Notes under the pieces: model-generated
Database searches by the model: none
Told to the model about the DNA's origin: nothing
What the model saw: only the letters and a program-made list of their open reading frames with translations
Translations under genes and position numbers: made by a program
Part shown: positions 56,171 to 64,000 of the stretch, one piece after another
How positions within the stretch are numbered: position 1 is the stretch's first letter
Layout of the letters: every line of letters begins with the position of its first letter
Source: Gemmatimonas sp.
Lineage (GTDB): Bacteria > Gemmatimonadota > Gemmatimonadetes > Gemmatimonadales > Gemmatimonadaceae
DNA length: 64,000 bases
Direction: 5' to 3'
Assembly: GCA_013822425.1 (NCBI GenBank)
Contig: PNKL01000003.1
Coordinates: forward strand, 62,001 to 126,000

Positions 56171-56895
56171 AGCACATCGTTCGTGTTGGACTCGCGCTGG
56201 GCCTCGTGGCCGGATCAGCGATGGCGCAGAACCCGCCAGCGGCGCAACCGAAGGCGGCACCACCCCAGCCGCAGGTGCAGCCGGGCATGCAGGGGCAGAT
56301 GATGCGAGGACAGATGATGCACGGCCAGCCGCAGGACCGCGCCATGTTGGAGCAGCAGATCCGCGACCGCATCGGTACCCAGCTGAAGAACCAGCTGAAG
56401 CTCACCGATGACCAGTTCACGATGCTGCAGGCGACCAACAAGAAGTTCGAGGAGAAGCGGCGCCTGCTCGTGGAGCAGGAGCGCGACGCCCGCATGAGCA
56501 TGCGAGACCTGATGCTCGCCGGTGACACCACGAACCACGTGAAGGTCTCGGGGGCGCTCGACAAGATGCTGCAGATCCAGCGGCAGCGCTTTGAGCTGGT
56601 GGAGCAGGAGCAGAAGGAGCTCGCCGGCTATCTGTCGCCCATGCAGCGCGCGCGTTTCCTCGGGATGCAGGAGCAGATGCGGCGCCGGATGGACGAGTTC
56701 CGCGCACAGGCCGGACGCCGGAATCCGATGGGCGCGGGCCAGCCGATGGGCGCGGGGATGGGACAGGGGATGGGGCTTGGCGCCATGCAGCCCGGCGCCG
56801 GCCTCCGTCAGGGACAGCGGCCGGCGATTCGTCAGGGTGTGCGTCCGCCGAACGCGGCGCCGGTGGTGCCGCCGTTTGACGACATTATCCCGTAG
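56167..56895 (+). CDS. Spy/CpxP-like periplasmic protein, Met-rich
   Basis: A 242-residue periplasmic protein with signal KHIVRVGLALGLVAGSAMAQ. A helical domain (about 60-170) contains the LTxxQ-type motifs LKLTDDQFTML and YLSPMQRARFL typical of Spy/CpxP/ZraP chaperones. Both ends are rich in Met, Gln, Gly and Pro (GMQGQMMRGQMMHG; MGAGMGQGMGLGAM), which suggests metal, perhaps copper, binding. As last gene of the sigma operon it is a plausible sensor or effector of envelope or metal stress. Confidence 0.8.
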   Translation: MKHIVRVGLALGLVAGSAMAQNPPAAQPKAAPPQPQVQPGMQGQMMRGQMMHGQPQDRAMLEQQIRDRIGTQLKNQLKLTDDQFTMLQATNKKFEEKRRLLVEQERDARMSMRDLMLAGDTTNHVKVSGALDKMLQIQRQRFELVEQEQKELAGYLSPMQRARFLGMQEQMRRRMDEFRAQAGRRNPMGAGQPMGAGMGQGMGLGAMQPGAGLRQGQRPAIRQGVRPPNAAPVVPPFDDIIP

Positions 56896-57227
56896 CGACT
56901 GCTGATTGAGGATTTGGACTGAGGATCGCGATACAGGATATCGATTGAGGATTGCGATTGGCGATGCAACGACGAAGGCCGCCTGACTTGGGCGGCCTTC
57001 GTACGTCTGTTGGTGGGACCACGCGTGCACAGGTCAACAGCCGCCGTACGCGGAGGGACGCTGCAGCCGGCCGGTGTCGCCTCCACTCGTGGTCGGCGAG
57101 CGGGTCCGATAGATTCACTCCGCTATTGGCAAGGCCGCCCGTGATGCCGTAGCGTGTGGGCGAGGTTCGCCCGCTCGCCATGCCGTGGCACCCCGGCGAC
57201 CACCTCCCTCCCGCGCCAGCCCTCACG
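56896..57227. other. Intergenic region before the sensor kinase gene
   Basis: About 330 bp. GATTGAGGATT occurs at 56904-56914 and 56943-56953 with degenerate copies between, making an AT-richer repetitive patch. A perfect hairpin follows at 56974-57000. The rest is unremarkable; frames upstream of 57228 could extend the kinase by 24 residues (GTG at 57156) but lack family support. Confidence 0.5.
56974..57000 (+). terminator. Hairpin terminator after the sigma-factor operon
   Basis: A perfect 10-bp stem GAAGGCCGCC / GGCGGCCTTC with a 7-base loop (TGACTTG). The following bases are not a clean T-tract, so it may end transcription only partly. Confidence 0.6.
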
Positions 57228-60044
57228 ATGCAACCACCTGCCACGCCGACCACAGAGACCGCGCGAGTCGCGGTGTTACACGGACTTGCCGTTCTCGACA
57301 CGCCGGCGGAGGAGCGGTTCGACGCCATCACGCAGACCGTGCGCCAGTTGTTCGGCGTGCCGATCGCGCTGGTCTCGCTCGTAGACGTGAGCCGGCAGTG
57401 GTTCAAGTCGCGCCAAGGGCTCGACGCGTCGGAGACGCCGCGCGATGTCTCGTTCTGCGGCCATGCCATACTCGGCGACGAGGTGTTCGTCGTGGAGAAC
57501 GCGCTGGCCGATGCCCGGTTTCGTGACAACCCGCTCGTCACCGGCCCGCCGCACGTGGTGTTCTACGCCGGGATGCCGCTGTCCACGCCTGACGGGCACA
57601 AGGTTGGCACCCTGTGCATCATTGACCACGTTCCGCGTACGTTCACTGCATCGGAGGCCGGGCAACTGCGAGCCATCGCCCGGTGGGCCGAGCGGGAGCT
57701 GATGGTCACGCAGGAGCGCGCCGCAGTTGCGCAGGGACGGGAGATGCAGCGCTACCTGGAGGCGGTGCGGGACCACGTCATCGACGGCCTGATTACGATC
57801 ACCGAGCGGGGCATCGTCGAATACCTGAACCCCGCCGCGTCACGCATGTTCGGGTATTCGGCACCTGAAGTCATCGGGCAGAACGTACGCATGCTGATGC
57901 CCGAACCCTATCACTCGGAGCACGACGGCTATCTCCATCGCTTCGCGACGACGGGGGAGCGTCGGGTCATCGGCATCGGCCGCACCGTCGTCGGGCGGCG
58001 GAAGGATGGAACGACCTTCCCGATGGAGCTCGCCGTTAGCGAGGTGCCGGTTGCGTCCGGACGACGATATGCTGGAATCACCCGGGACATCAGCGAACGC
58101 AAGGCGACTGAGGAGCAGTTGCACCAGACGTTGTCCCTGCAGCGGGCCATCTTGGACGGCGCCGCCTACAGCATCATCTCCACCGATCCGCACGGCGAGA
58201 TACTGACGTTCAACCCGGCGGCGGAGCGAATGCTGGGGTACGCGGCTGACGAGATTGTGCGCAAGACGAGCCCCGCGATCTTCCACGATTCCGAGGAGGT
58301 TGCCGCCCGCGCGGCTGAACTGACCGCGGAGCTCGGGCGCCCGGTCGCACCGGGGTTCGAAGCCTTCGTCTCCAAGGCCGTACTTGGTCCACCCGACGAA
58401 CGCGAATGGACTTACATCCGCAAAGATGGGTCGCGCTTCCGCGTGCTGCTCTCCATCACGACTCTGCGGAACCGGGACGGTTCGGTCTTGGGGTTCCTTG
58501 GCATCGGATACGACCTGACGGAGCGAGAGTCACTCGAGCGCGCCAAAGAGGAGTTCATCTCCACGGTGAGCCATGAACTGCGCACGCCGCTCACGTCCAT
58601 CGTCGGCTCCCTGGGGCTTGTCACTGGCGGTGCAGCCGGCGAGCTGCCACCCAAGGCCACGACACTCCTCGACATCGCGCACAACAACGCCAAGCGCCTG
58701 GTGCGGCTGATCAACGACATGCTCGATCTCGACAAGGTCGCGTCAGGGCGGATGCGGTTCGAGCTGCGCTCCCACGCGCTGGCTCCGCTGCTCACGCAGG
58801 CGATCGAAGCGAACCGGGCGTATGCGGCGCCGCTCGGCGTCGAACTGGCGCTGGATCAGCGCGTCCCCGATGTGGAGGTCTCGGTCGATGCGGACCGTTT
58901 CCAGCAGGTGCTCTCAAACCTGTTGTCGAATGCCGCCAAGTTCTCGCCGGCGGGGTCGGTCGTATCGCTGACGGCGAGGTTTGCTGCGGGACGGCTAGCG
59001 GTGGCCGTACAGGATCGTGGCCGCGGCATTCCGGGCGAGTATCACGATCGTGTCTTCCAGAAGTTCTGGCAGGCCGACTCGTCGGATACACGCCAGAAGG
59101 GGGGGACGGGGCTCGGTCTCAGCATCACGAAAGCCCTGGTCGAAGGCATGCATGGCAACATCGAGTTTGAGTCGGTCCCCGGTGTGGGGACCACGTTCAC
59201 GTTCAGGCTGCCGGCCACTCCCGTAGCGAGAGGCCTCATGCCGGTCGTGGCGTCGCCGGCGCTGGGCGGACGCCCGCGCGTGCTCGTCTGCGAAGATGAC
59301 GTGGATGTGGCTCACCTCCTCCAGATGATGCTCGAGGAGGACGGGTACGCTGTTGCCGTCGCCTATGACGCGGAGCAGGCAGTGGAACGGCTCGCCACCG
59401 CGACGTATGACGCCGTCACCGTGGATATTGGACTCCCCGGGGGGCGTAGCGGCCTGGACCTCATCAGGGACATGCGGGCCAACCCTGCGACGACGGACGT
59501 GCCGGTCATCGTCGTATCGGCCAACGCCTCAAGCGGCCGTCTGGCGCTTAGTGGCGGATTCGTCATCGTGGACTGGATCGGCAAGCCCATTGACCGCGTG
59601 CGCCTGGCGGCAGCGCTGCGCCGGGCGACGGCGGAAATGGGAGGCCGGGCCCGCGTGCTCCACGTCGAGGACGACGACGACCTGCGCGAAGTCGTGCGCT
59701 CTCTGCTTGCGGACATCGCGAACGTGACGCCGGTCGCGACGCTCACGGAGGCGCAGGCGGCGCTGCGGCGCGAGCGGTTTGACCTCATCCTGCTCGATCT
59801 CGGCCTGCCAGACGGACCCGGCCAGGAGTTGCTGGCAACCGTGAACAGGCTCGTGCCGCCGCCTTCCGTGCTCGTGTTCGCAGGTACGGACATACCGGTG
59901 GACGTCGAGGCGATGGTGGCAGCAACGTTGGCGAAGGCGACGACGACGAACGATCAACTGCTGGCGACGATTCGCCGCCTTGCGTTCACGACATTTGGCG
60001 CGCCCGGGCAGGAACCCGGCGGCACCCTTTCCACGGGAGACTGA
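57228..60044 (+). CDS. Hybrid sensor histidine kinase: GAF-PAS-PAS-HisKA-HATPase-REC-REC
   Basis: About 938 residues from the ATG at 57228. A GAF domain (about 20-165; PIALVSLVDVSRQWFKSRQG), two PAS domains (EYLNPAASRMFGYSAPEVIG and TFNPAAERMLGYAADEIV), a HisKA domain with the phospho-acceptor histidine in FISTVSHELRTPL, and an ATPase domain (NLLSNAAKFSP, GTGLGLSITK) follow in order. Two receiver domains close the chain: VLVCEDDVDVAHLLQMM with VDIGLP, and VLHVEDDDDLREVV with LLDLGLP. No transmembrane helix is seen, so it senses a cytosolic signal. Confidence 0.92.
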   Translation: MQPPATPTTETARVAVLHGLAVLDTPAEERFDAITQTVRQLFGVPIALVSLVDVSRQWFKSRQGLDASETPRDVSFCGHAILGDEVFVVENALADARFRDNPLVTGPPHVVFYAGMPLSTPDGHKVGTLCIIDHVPRTFTASEAGQLRAIARWAERELMVTQERAAVAQGREMQRYLEAVRDHVIDGLITITERGIVEYLNPAASRMFGYSAPEVIGQNVRMLMPEPYHSEHDGYLHRFATTGERRVIGIGRTVVGRRKDGTTFPMELAVSEVPVASGRRYAGITRDISERKATEEQLHQTLSLQRAILDGAAYSIISTDPHGEILTFNPAAERMLGYAADEIVRKTSPAIFHDSEEVAARAAELTAELGRPVAPGFEAFVSKAVLGPPDEREWTYIRKDGSRFRVLLSITTLRNRDGSVLGFLGIGYDLTERESLERAKEEFISTVSHELRTPLTSIVGSLGLVTGGAAGELPPKATTLLDIAHNNAKRLVRLINDMLDLDKVASGRMRFELRSHALAPLLTQAIEANRAYAAPLGVELALDQRVPDVEVSVDADRFQQVLSNLLSNAAKFSPAGSVVSLTARFAAGRLAVAVQDRGRGIPGEYHDRVFQKFWQADSSDTRQKGGTGLGLSITKALVEGMHGNIEFESVPGVGTTFTFRLPATPVARGLMPVVASPALGGRPRVLVCEDDVDVAHLLQMMLEEDGYAVAVAYDAEQAVERLATATYDAVTVDIGLPGGRSGLDLIRDMRANPATTDVPVIVVSANASSGRLALSGGFVIVDWIGKPIDRVRLAAALRRATAEMGGRARVLHVEDDDDLREVVRSLLADIANVTPVATLTEAQAALRRERFDLILLDLGLPDGPGQELLATVNRLVPPPSVLVFAGTDIPVDVEAMVAATLAKATTTNDQLLATIRRLAFTTFGAPGQEPGGTLSTGD

Positions 60045-60046
60045 CG

Positions 60047-60442
60047 ATGTCGGATGGGCCACTCACACGGGTCCTGTACATCGAGGATGACCTCGACATC
60101 CAGGCCATCGCGACGCTTGCGCTTGAAACGGTCGGCGGACTGACGGTGCAGGTATGCAGTTCGGGGCATGATGCGGTGGCCGTCGCTACCGCGTTCGCCC
60201 CGGACTGCGTGCTGCTCGACGTGATGATGCCCGGCATGGACGGGCCAGCGACGCTCGAGGCCCTGCGCGCCGACGTGGCAACGGCCCGCCTCCCCGTCGT
60301 CTTCATGACGGCCAAGGTCCAGCCGGCCGAGGTCGAGCAGTTGCGCGCCCTAGGCGCGATTGGCGTGATTGCCAAGCCGTTCGATCCCATGTCGCTGGCG
60401 GCGGAGCTTCGAGCGATCTTTTCAGGATGGCAAGGAAGATGA
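60047..60442 (+). CDS. Single-domain response regulator
   Basis: A 131-residue stand-alone receiver domain. It has acidic residues in YIEDDLDIQA, the phosphorylation aspartate in VLLDVMMPGMDG, threonine in VFMTAK and lysine in VIAKPFDP. It has no output domain. It starts 3 bp after the hybrid kinase and overlaps the HPt/REC gene by ATGA, which suggests a phosphorelay made of these three proteins. Confidence 0.92.
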   Translation: MSDGPLTRVLYIEDDLDIQAIATLALETVGGLTVQVCSSGHDAVAVATAFAPDCVLLDVMMPGMDGPATLEALRADVATARLPVVFMTAKVQPAEVEQLRALGAIGVIAKPFDPMSLAAELRAIFSGWQGR

Positions 60443-62400
60443 CAACCCTCGGGAACCGTGACCCCTTCGCCGACGCCATGCGCGAGCTGCGCGCGCGCTA
60501 CAAGGACACGAACGAGGCCATGCTCGACACGTTTCGAGCGATGGCGCGGCGCCTGGATCAGGCGCCGGACGATGCCGCAACGCTCGAGTCGCTGCAACGG
60601 GAGCTGCATCGCATCCGGGGCACGGCGGGGAGCTTCGGCTTTCACGAGGCAAACCGCATTGCGAAGGCGCTGGAGGACCGCGCGATCCGTTGGTCCGCCG
60701 ACCCGCAGCTCGACGTCACCCGGCGTGCGGCGCTCGTCGCGAGTTTTGCCGAGGCATTGGGGCTTGCGCTCGAGGCGCCAGGCGATGTGAACGAGCCGGA
60801 CGGCATCTCCCGTCGCGTGATCGTGCTCGTGGACGATGACCCGGCCTTCGCGGCAGTGTTGGAGGAGGAGGCGACGCTCCGCGGCTACAGGATGATCACG
60901 ATTCCCGAGGGTGCCTGCGACGAACGCCGGGTGCGCAACCTCGGACCGCGCTTGATCCTGATCCGAGCGCCCGTGAATCCCGACGTCGCCGCCTGCGCCA
61001 CGAAGCTCGGGGTGCCGGTGCTTGCCCTCGAATCCCGGACACGGCTCGTGCGCGAATCGCGGGCCGCTGATGATGGCCTGCACGTCGTGGACATCGGCGA
61101 CGGCCTGGATTCCGCCTTCGAAGTCGGCGAGCGGCTGCTGTCACAGACCGGCTGGAGCGGAGCGACCGTGCTGGTGGTCGACGATGACCCCATGGTGGAG
61201 TGCCTCGTCCGCGGCGTCTTCGCTGACCCGGAGTTCAAGGTCGAGGCGCTCGACGACCCCGTGCGGCTGGTCGCGCGCCTCGACGAGTCATCGCCGTCGC
61301 TGGTCCTCATGGACATCTCCATGCCGGGAGTCACGGGAATCCAGCTGGTGAAGCTCGTGCGCGCCCAGCAACGGTACGCGGATATACCCGTGATCCTGAT
61401 GTCCGCCAATACCGACATGGAAACGCGCGAGGCAGCACTTCGTGCCGGCGCCGACGAGTTCCTGGGGAAACCGTTCGGTCCGGCCGAGCTCCGCGCCCGG
61501 GTGGCAGAACACCTCGAGCGGCGGCGCGCATCGTGGCTTGCGCAGGGGCTGCACCCGGCCACGGGACTGCCGGCCGCCAGGCGTTTCGAGCGCGACGCCG
61601 AACGCGCGCTGGCCTCCCTGACTTCGCGGCAGGTTGCCGCGTCGTTCATCGCCGTCCGCCGGTCGGGCGTGGAGGGCGGTGAGGGTGATCGCGCCGCCTG
61701 GTATCGCGAAACGGCGCGCATTGCCCGTGGGCTGGCCGTCGTATCGTGGGCGACCGGGTATATTGACACCGTGCTGTGCGCGGTGCTGGCGCTCGGACCC
61801 GACGAGACTGCCTCGCGACTCGCCCGGCTCGGATCGACGCCGCCCGAGGGCGCCCCGCCGTGGAAGGCGGGCATCGTTGCCGTCAATGATCTGCGCGCGA
61901 CGTCGCGCGACGTCGCGCGCTGCCGCCGCGCGGCCCTGGAGGCGGCCGACATGGCGCTCAGGGGCGGCGACAGCCTGACCCACCGGTGGGTTCGTGACGA
62001 CGAGCTGTCGGCCCCCGACGTCATCGTGGTGGAGGACGACCGCTCGCTGGTGGGCATGATCGAGTACGCCCTGCAGGCAAGCGGCATCACGTTTCGGGCG
62101 TTCACCAACGGCGTCGATGCGCTCGCGAACCTGCGCGCGTATCGAATCGAGGGGCGGCGTCCGGTGGTGCTGCTTGACGTCAACCTTCCGGGTATCGATG
62201 GCTGGACGCTGTACGAGCGCCTGCGTGCGGAGCGGCCCCACGACTATCACGTCGCGTTCGTCACGGTGCACGCGACGGAGGCCGACCAGGTGCGCGCCCT
62301 CACCGCGGGGGCGATGGACTACGTCACGAAACCCGTAAACCTGCGTGTCTTGATGGCGAAGGTGCAGGGCTGGCTGCAAATGGCGCGGCAGGGGGCGTGA
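60439..62400 (+). CDS. HPt - multi-REC protein with degenerate GGDEF-like domain
   Basis: About 653 residues from the ATG at 60439, chosen for its ATGA overlap; 60427 is the alternative. An HPt domain has the histidine in LHRIRGTAGSFGF. A degenerate receiver (about 130-240; VIVLVDDDPAFAAVL) lacks the phospho-aspartate region. An intact receiver (about 245-365; VLVVDDDPM, LVLMDISMPGVTG, FLGKPFGP) is followed by a GGDEF-like domain (about 380-530) that keeps HPATGLPAARRFERDA but has no GG(D/E)EF. A last receiver (VVEDDRS, VVLLDVNLPGIDG, YVTKPVN) ends the chain. It is a phosphorelay hub without obvious enzymatic output. Confidence 0.88.
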   Translation: MTTLGNRDPFADAMRELRARYKDTNEAMLDTFRAMARRLDQAPDDAATLESLQRELHRIRGTAGSFGFHEANRIAKALEDRAIRWSADPQLDVTRRAALVASFAEALGLALEAPGDVNEPDGISRRVIVLVDDDPAFAAVLEEEATLRGYRMITIPEGACDERRVRNLGPRLILIRAPVNPDVAACATKLGVPVLALESRTRLVRESRAADDGLHVVDIGDGLDSAFEVGERLLSQTGWSGATVLVVDDDPMVECLVRGVFADPEFKVEALDDPVRLVARLDESSPSLVLMDISMPGVTGIQLVKLVRAQQRYADIPVILMSANTDMETREAALRAGADEFLGKPFGPAELRARVAEHLERRRASWLAQGLHPATGLPAARRFERDAERALASLTSRQVAASFIAVRRSGVEGGEGDRAAWYRETARIARGLAVVSWATGYIDTVLCAVLALGPDETASRLARLGSTPPEGAPPWKAGIVAVNDLRATSRDVARCRRAALEAADMALRGGDSLTHRWVRDDELSAPDVIVVEDDRSLVGMIEYALQASGITFRAFTNGVDALANLRAYRIEGRRPVVLLDVNLPGIDGWTLYERLRAERPHDYHVAFVTVHATEADQVRALTAGAMDYVTKPVNLRVLMAKVQGWLQMARQGA

Positions 62401-62495
62401 CGCTTGTCGTCGTCCTCATCACGCTCGCTGTCGCGCAGACGGTCTTCCTGCTGCTGATCGTCGCCCTGCTCTTCATCAACCGCAATCGCTCGTGA
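62397..62495 (+). CDS. 32-residue single-helix membrane protein
   Basis: A GTG at 62397 inside the preceding stop (GTGA) opens a 32-residue frame, MTLVVVLITLAVAQTVFLLL followed by IVALLFINRNRS. It is one transmembrane helix with a short basic tail, and ends 3 bp before the glycosyltransferase start. The overlap, the hydrophobicity and the tight spacing support a real small gene. Its function is unknown; it could be an accessory subunit of the glycosyltransferase. Confidence 0.55.
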   Translation: MTLVVVLITLAVAQTVFLLLIVALLFINRNRS

Positions 62496-62498
62496 AGG

Positions 62499-63420
62499 AT
62501 GAGTGTCGTGACTGCGATTGCGGAGGCGGTGCGCGCGGTGATTCCAATCGCCGACGCGCTCATCCTGTGGTACTTCCTCGGCTTGAACAGCGTGTACGCG
62601 GTGCTGCTCCTGCTCTCCATTCCGAAACTATGGGAACACTGGCAGGTGGCTGTCGTTCCTGGCGCTGCAGTATCCGCGCCACGAGGTGATCGTCATCAAC
62701 GATGGCTCGCCCGACGGGACGCTGAAACGGCTGATCGAGGAGTACGATCTGTATCCGGTTCCGCCGACCGTGGAGGCGATCATCGCCACCAGGCCGGTGC
62801 GCGGGTACTACCGGTCGCGCCGATTCGCGAAGCTCTTCGTGATTGACAAGGAGAACGGGGGCAAGGCGGATTCACTGAATGTCGGCATCAACGCGTCGCG
62901 GTATCCCGACGTCCTGGCGGTAGACGCCGACACGCTTATCGAGCCCGACGCGCTGCAGCGCCTCACACGGCCCCTGCGACTCGGGCGCCGGGTGGCAGCG
63001 GTCGGCGGTACGATCCGGATCGTCAATGCCTGCAAAATCGAGTTCGGCCGCGTCGTCAAGGCCGCCGTTCCGGGCGCGTGGCTGCCCGGTGTGCAGACCG
63101 TGGAATACCTGCGCGCGTTCCTCTTTGGGCGCCTCGGATGGAACCGGCTTGGCGGCAACCTCATCATCTCAGGCGCGTTCGAACTGTTCCACCGGCACTA
63201 CGTCAGCGAGATCGGCGGCTACCGCACGAACGCGGTCGGCGAGGGCATGGACCTGGTCGTGCGCCTCCGTCGCTATCTCTACGACACCGGCAAACCCGAC
63301 ACGATCGAGTGCATGCCCGACCCGGTGGCTTGGACTGAGGTGCCGACGACCTTTCGGGTGCTGGGTCGGCAGCGCGAGCGGTGGCATCGCGGACTGATCG
63401 ACACCCTGTATCGTCGGCCG
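62499..63420 (+). pseudogene. Broken family-2 glycosyltransferase gene (polysaccharide synthase type)
   Basis: The start (62499) encodes MSVVTAIAEAVRAVIPIADA and a helix LILWYFLGLNSVYAVLLLLS up to about 62646 (WEHWQ). The gene continues in another frame from about 62650 with LSFLALQYPRHEVIVINDGS, then ENGGKADSLNVGIN, VLAVDADTLIEPDAL, NLIISGAFELFHR and the QxxRW motif GRQRERWHRG. These are the catalytic motifs of processive GT2 enzymes such as PgaC, BcsA or NodC. The usual first strand with VPAYNE is missing at the junction, and the C-terminal membrane helices are replaced by unrelated residues after about 63410. The end coordinate is approximate. Confidence 0.8.
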
Positions 63421-63570
63421 CCTAACTCCCCGTGGCGATGTCGTCGTCGCGGCATGATGTCGCGGCATGGTCCGGATGGCCGAACCGGCAGACGCACGGT
63501 ACGCCGAATCCCAAGAAGGCAACCTGATGCCCATTCTGGGCATTGCTTGTTGGGGAGAGAATTGACGAGC

Positions 63571-63588
63571 GGGGCGCCGAGGCGCCCC
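63571..63588. terminator. Bidirectional hairpin between glycosyltransferase remnant and icd
   Basis: GGGGCGC / GCGCCCC with a 4-base loop, followed by GCGTCGTTTT on the plus strand. It lies between convergent genes and may serve both. Confidence 0.55.
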
Positions 63589-63612
63589 GCGTCGTTTTCG
63601 GGCAGCCGGTCG

Positions 63613-64000
63613 CTACACGAGCGCGTCGATGATGGCGTTGAGCGTGGGGCTGGGCCGCATCGCCCGCGTCGTCTTGACGACGTCCGGCTGGTAGTACCCG
63701 CCCATGTCCACCGGCTTGCCCTGAGCCGCGAGCAGCTCGCGGTTTATCGTGGCTTCGTTGTCGCGCAACTGCCTGGCCACCGCCGCGAAACGCGCCTGCA
63801 CTGCTGCGTCCTTCGACTGCGCCGCCAACGCCTCGGCCCAGTACATCGCCAGGTAGAAGTGGCTGCCGCGATTGTCGATCTCGCCCACGCGACGCGCCGG
63901 CGACTTGTTGTTGTCGAGGAACTTGCCGATCGCCGTATCGAGCGTCTCGGCGAGGAGCGCGGCCCGTGCGTTGCCGAAGGTGGCGCCGACGTGCTCGAGC
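63613..64000 (-). CDS. icd: Monomeric NADP-dependent isocitrate dehydrogenase (C-terminal part)
   Basis: About 128 residues of the C-terminus; the 5' part lies beyond the right edge. The frame reads LEHVGATFGNARAALLAETL, FLDNNKSPARRVGEIDNRGS, HFYLAMYWAEALAAQ and ends in RPSPTLNAIIDALV. These are specific for the monomeric (about 740-residue) isocitrate dehydrogenase of the citric acid cycle, not the common dimeric form. The stop is TAG. Confidence 0.92.
   Translation of the reverse strand, partial: LEHVGATFGNARAALLAETLDTAIGKFLDNNKSPARRVGEIDNRGSHFYLAMYWAEALAAQSKDAAVQARFAAVARQLRDNEATINRELLAAQGKPVDMGGYYQPDVVKTTRAMRPSPTLNAIIDALV

Noticed and set aside
61892-61920. Tandem GCGCGACGTC units in the HPt/REC gene
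   Set aside because: Only about two and a half short self-complementary units within a coding region that reads normally (RATSRDVARC); probably chance.
63444-63533. Short frame MSSSRHDVAAWSGWPNRQTH and following residues after the glycosyltransferase remnant
   Set aside because: Thirty residues, no ribosome-binding site and no helix or family pattern; it may be the old C-terminus of the decayed gene but cannot be supported.

Overview
The window looks like chromosomal DNA from a GC-rich bacterium of the Gemmatimonadota (Gemmatimonas-like). This is inferred from gene content and style only; no rRNA or tRNA gene is present to confirm it. Genes are tightly packed on both strands, and most co-directional neighbours share 1-4 bases (ATGA, GTGA, TTGA or TGATG junctions), so translational coupling is the rule. 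GTG and TTG starts are common.

Layout. 1-8.5 kb (minus strand): a run truA - transaldolase-like - HtrA protease - purB - purC - psd - pssA - purS - purQ, then a BamE-like secreted protein and a TFIIB-type zinc-ribbon protein cut by the window edge. It combines purine synthesis with phosphatidylethanolamine synthesis. 8.6-19.5 kb: a GAF protein and trpD; lexA divergent from trpC-trpF-trpB; a HEAT-repeat gene and an HD-GYP gene; then trpA, a YqeK-like HD hydrolase and a LytR_C protein. The HEAT/HD-GYP pair sits between trpB and trpA. 19.5-21.5 kb (minus): an outer-membrane-type protein and rlmN. 21.6-30.6 kb (plus): EIIA, VanZ-like, aspS, phoH, ybeY, two CNNM/CBS proteins, meaB and the large subunit of a B12-dependent acyl-CoA mutase. 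30.6-36.8 kb: an 11-bp minisatellite, a methyltransferase, a broken YdeI-family gene, a PCuAC copper chaperone, a slipin, a redox module (NrfD, four-cluster Fe-S protein, tetraheme and monoheme cytochromes c) and a cytochrome pseudogene. 36.8-46 kb: mutase small subunit, biotin-dependent carboxyltransferase, split AtuA, a reductase-like protein, a U32 peptidase and an acyl-CoA dehydrogenase, which together suggest odd- or branched-chain acyl-CoA catabolism. 46.5-51.3 kb: RNase G, a TsdA-like diheme cytochrome, rplU-rpmA with a clear promoter and terminator, a cation efflux protein and a coiled-coil protein. 51.3-54.9 kb (minus): two amidohydrolases and a glycerophosphodiesterase. 55-56.9 kb: ECF sigma factor, anti-sigma factor and a Spy-like periplasmic protein. 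57.2-63.4 kb: hybrid histidine kinase, single-domain response regulator, an HPt/multi-REC protein, a 32-residue membrane protein and a broken family-2 glycosyltransferase. 63.6-64 kb: end of monomeric isocitrate dehydrogenase.

The most unusual signals are: (1) three genes with the same kind of lesion, an internal deletion of roughly 40-60 codons that also shifts the frame; (2) a heptanucleotide repeat family (CCRTCTR)n at 46-50 kb that forms hairpins and runs into gene ends; (3) short tandem duplications at the 3' ends of four genes; (4) the HEAT/HD-GYP pair inside the trp operon; (5) two apparent pseudoenzymes, a transaldolase-fold protein without its Schiff-base lysine and an amidohydrolase without its HxH motif. 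I found no CRISPR array, insertion sequence, prophage or tRNA.
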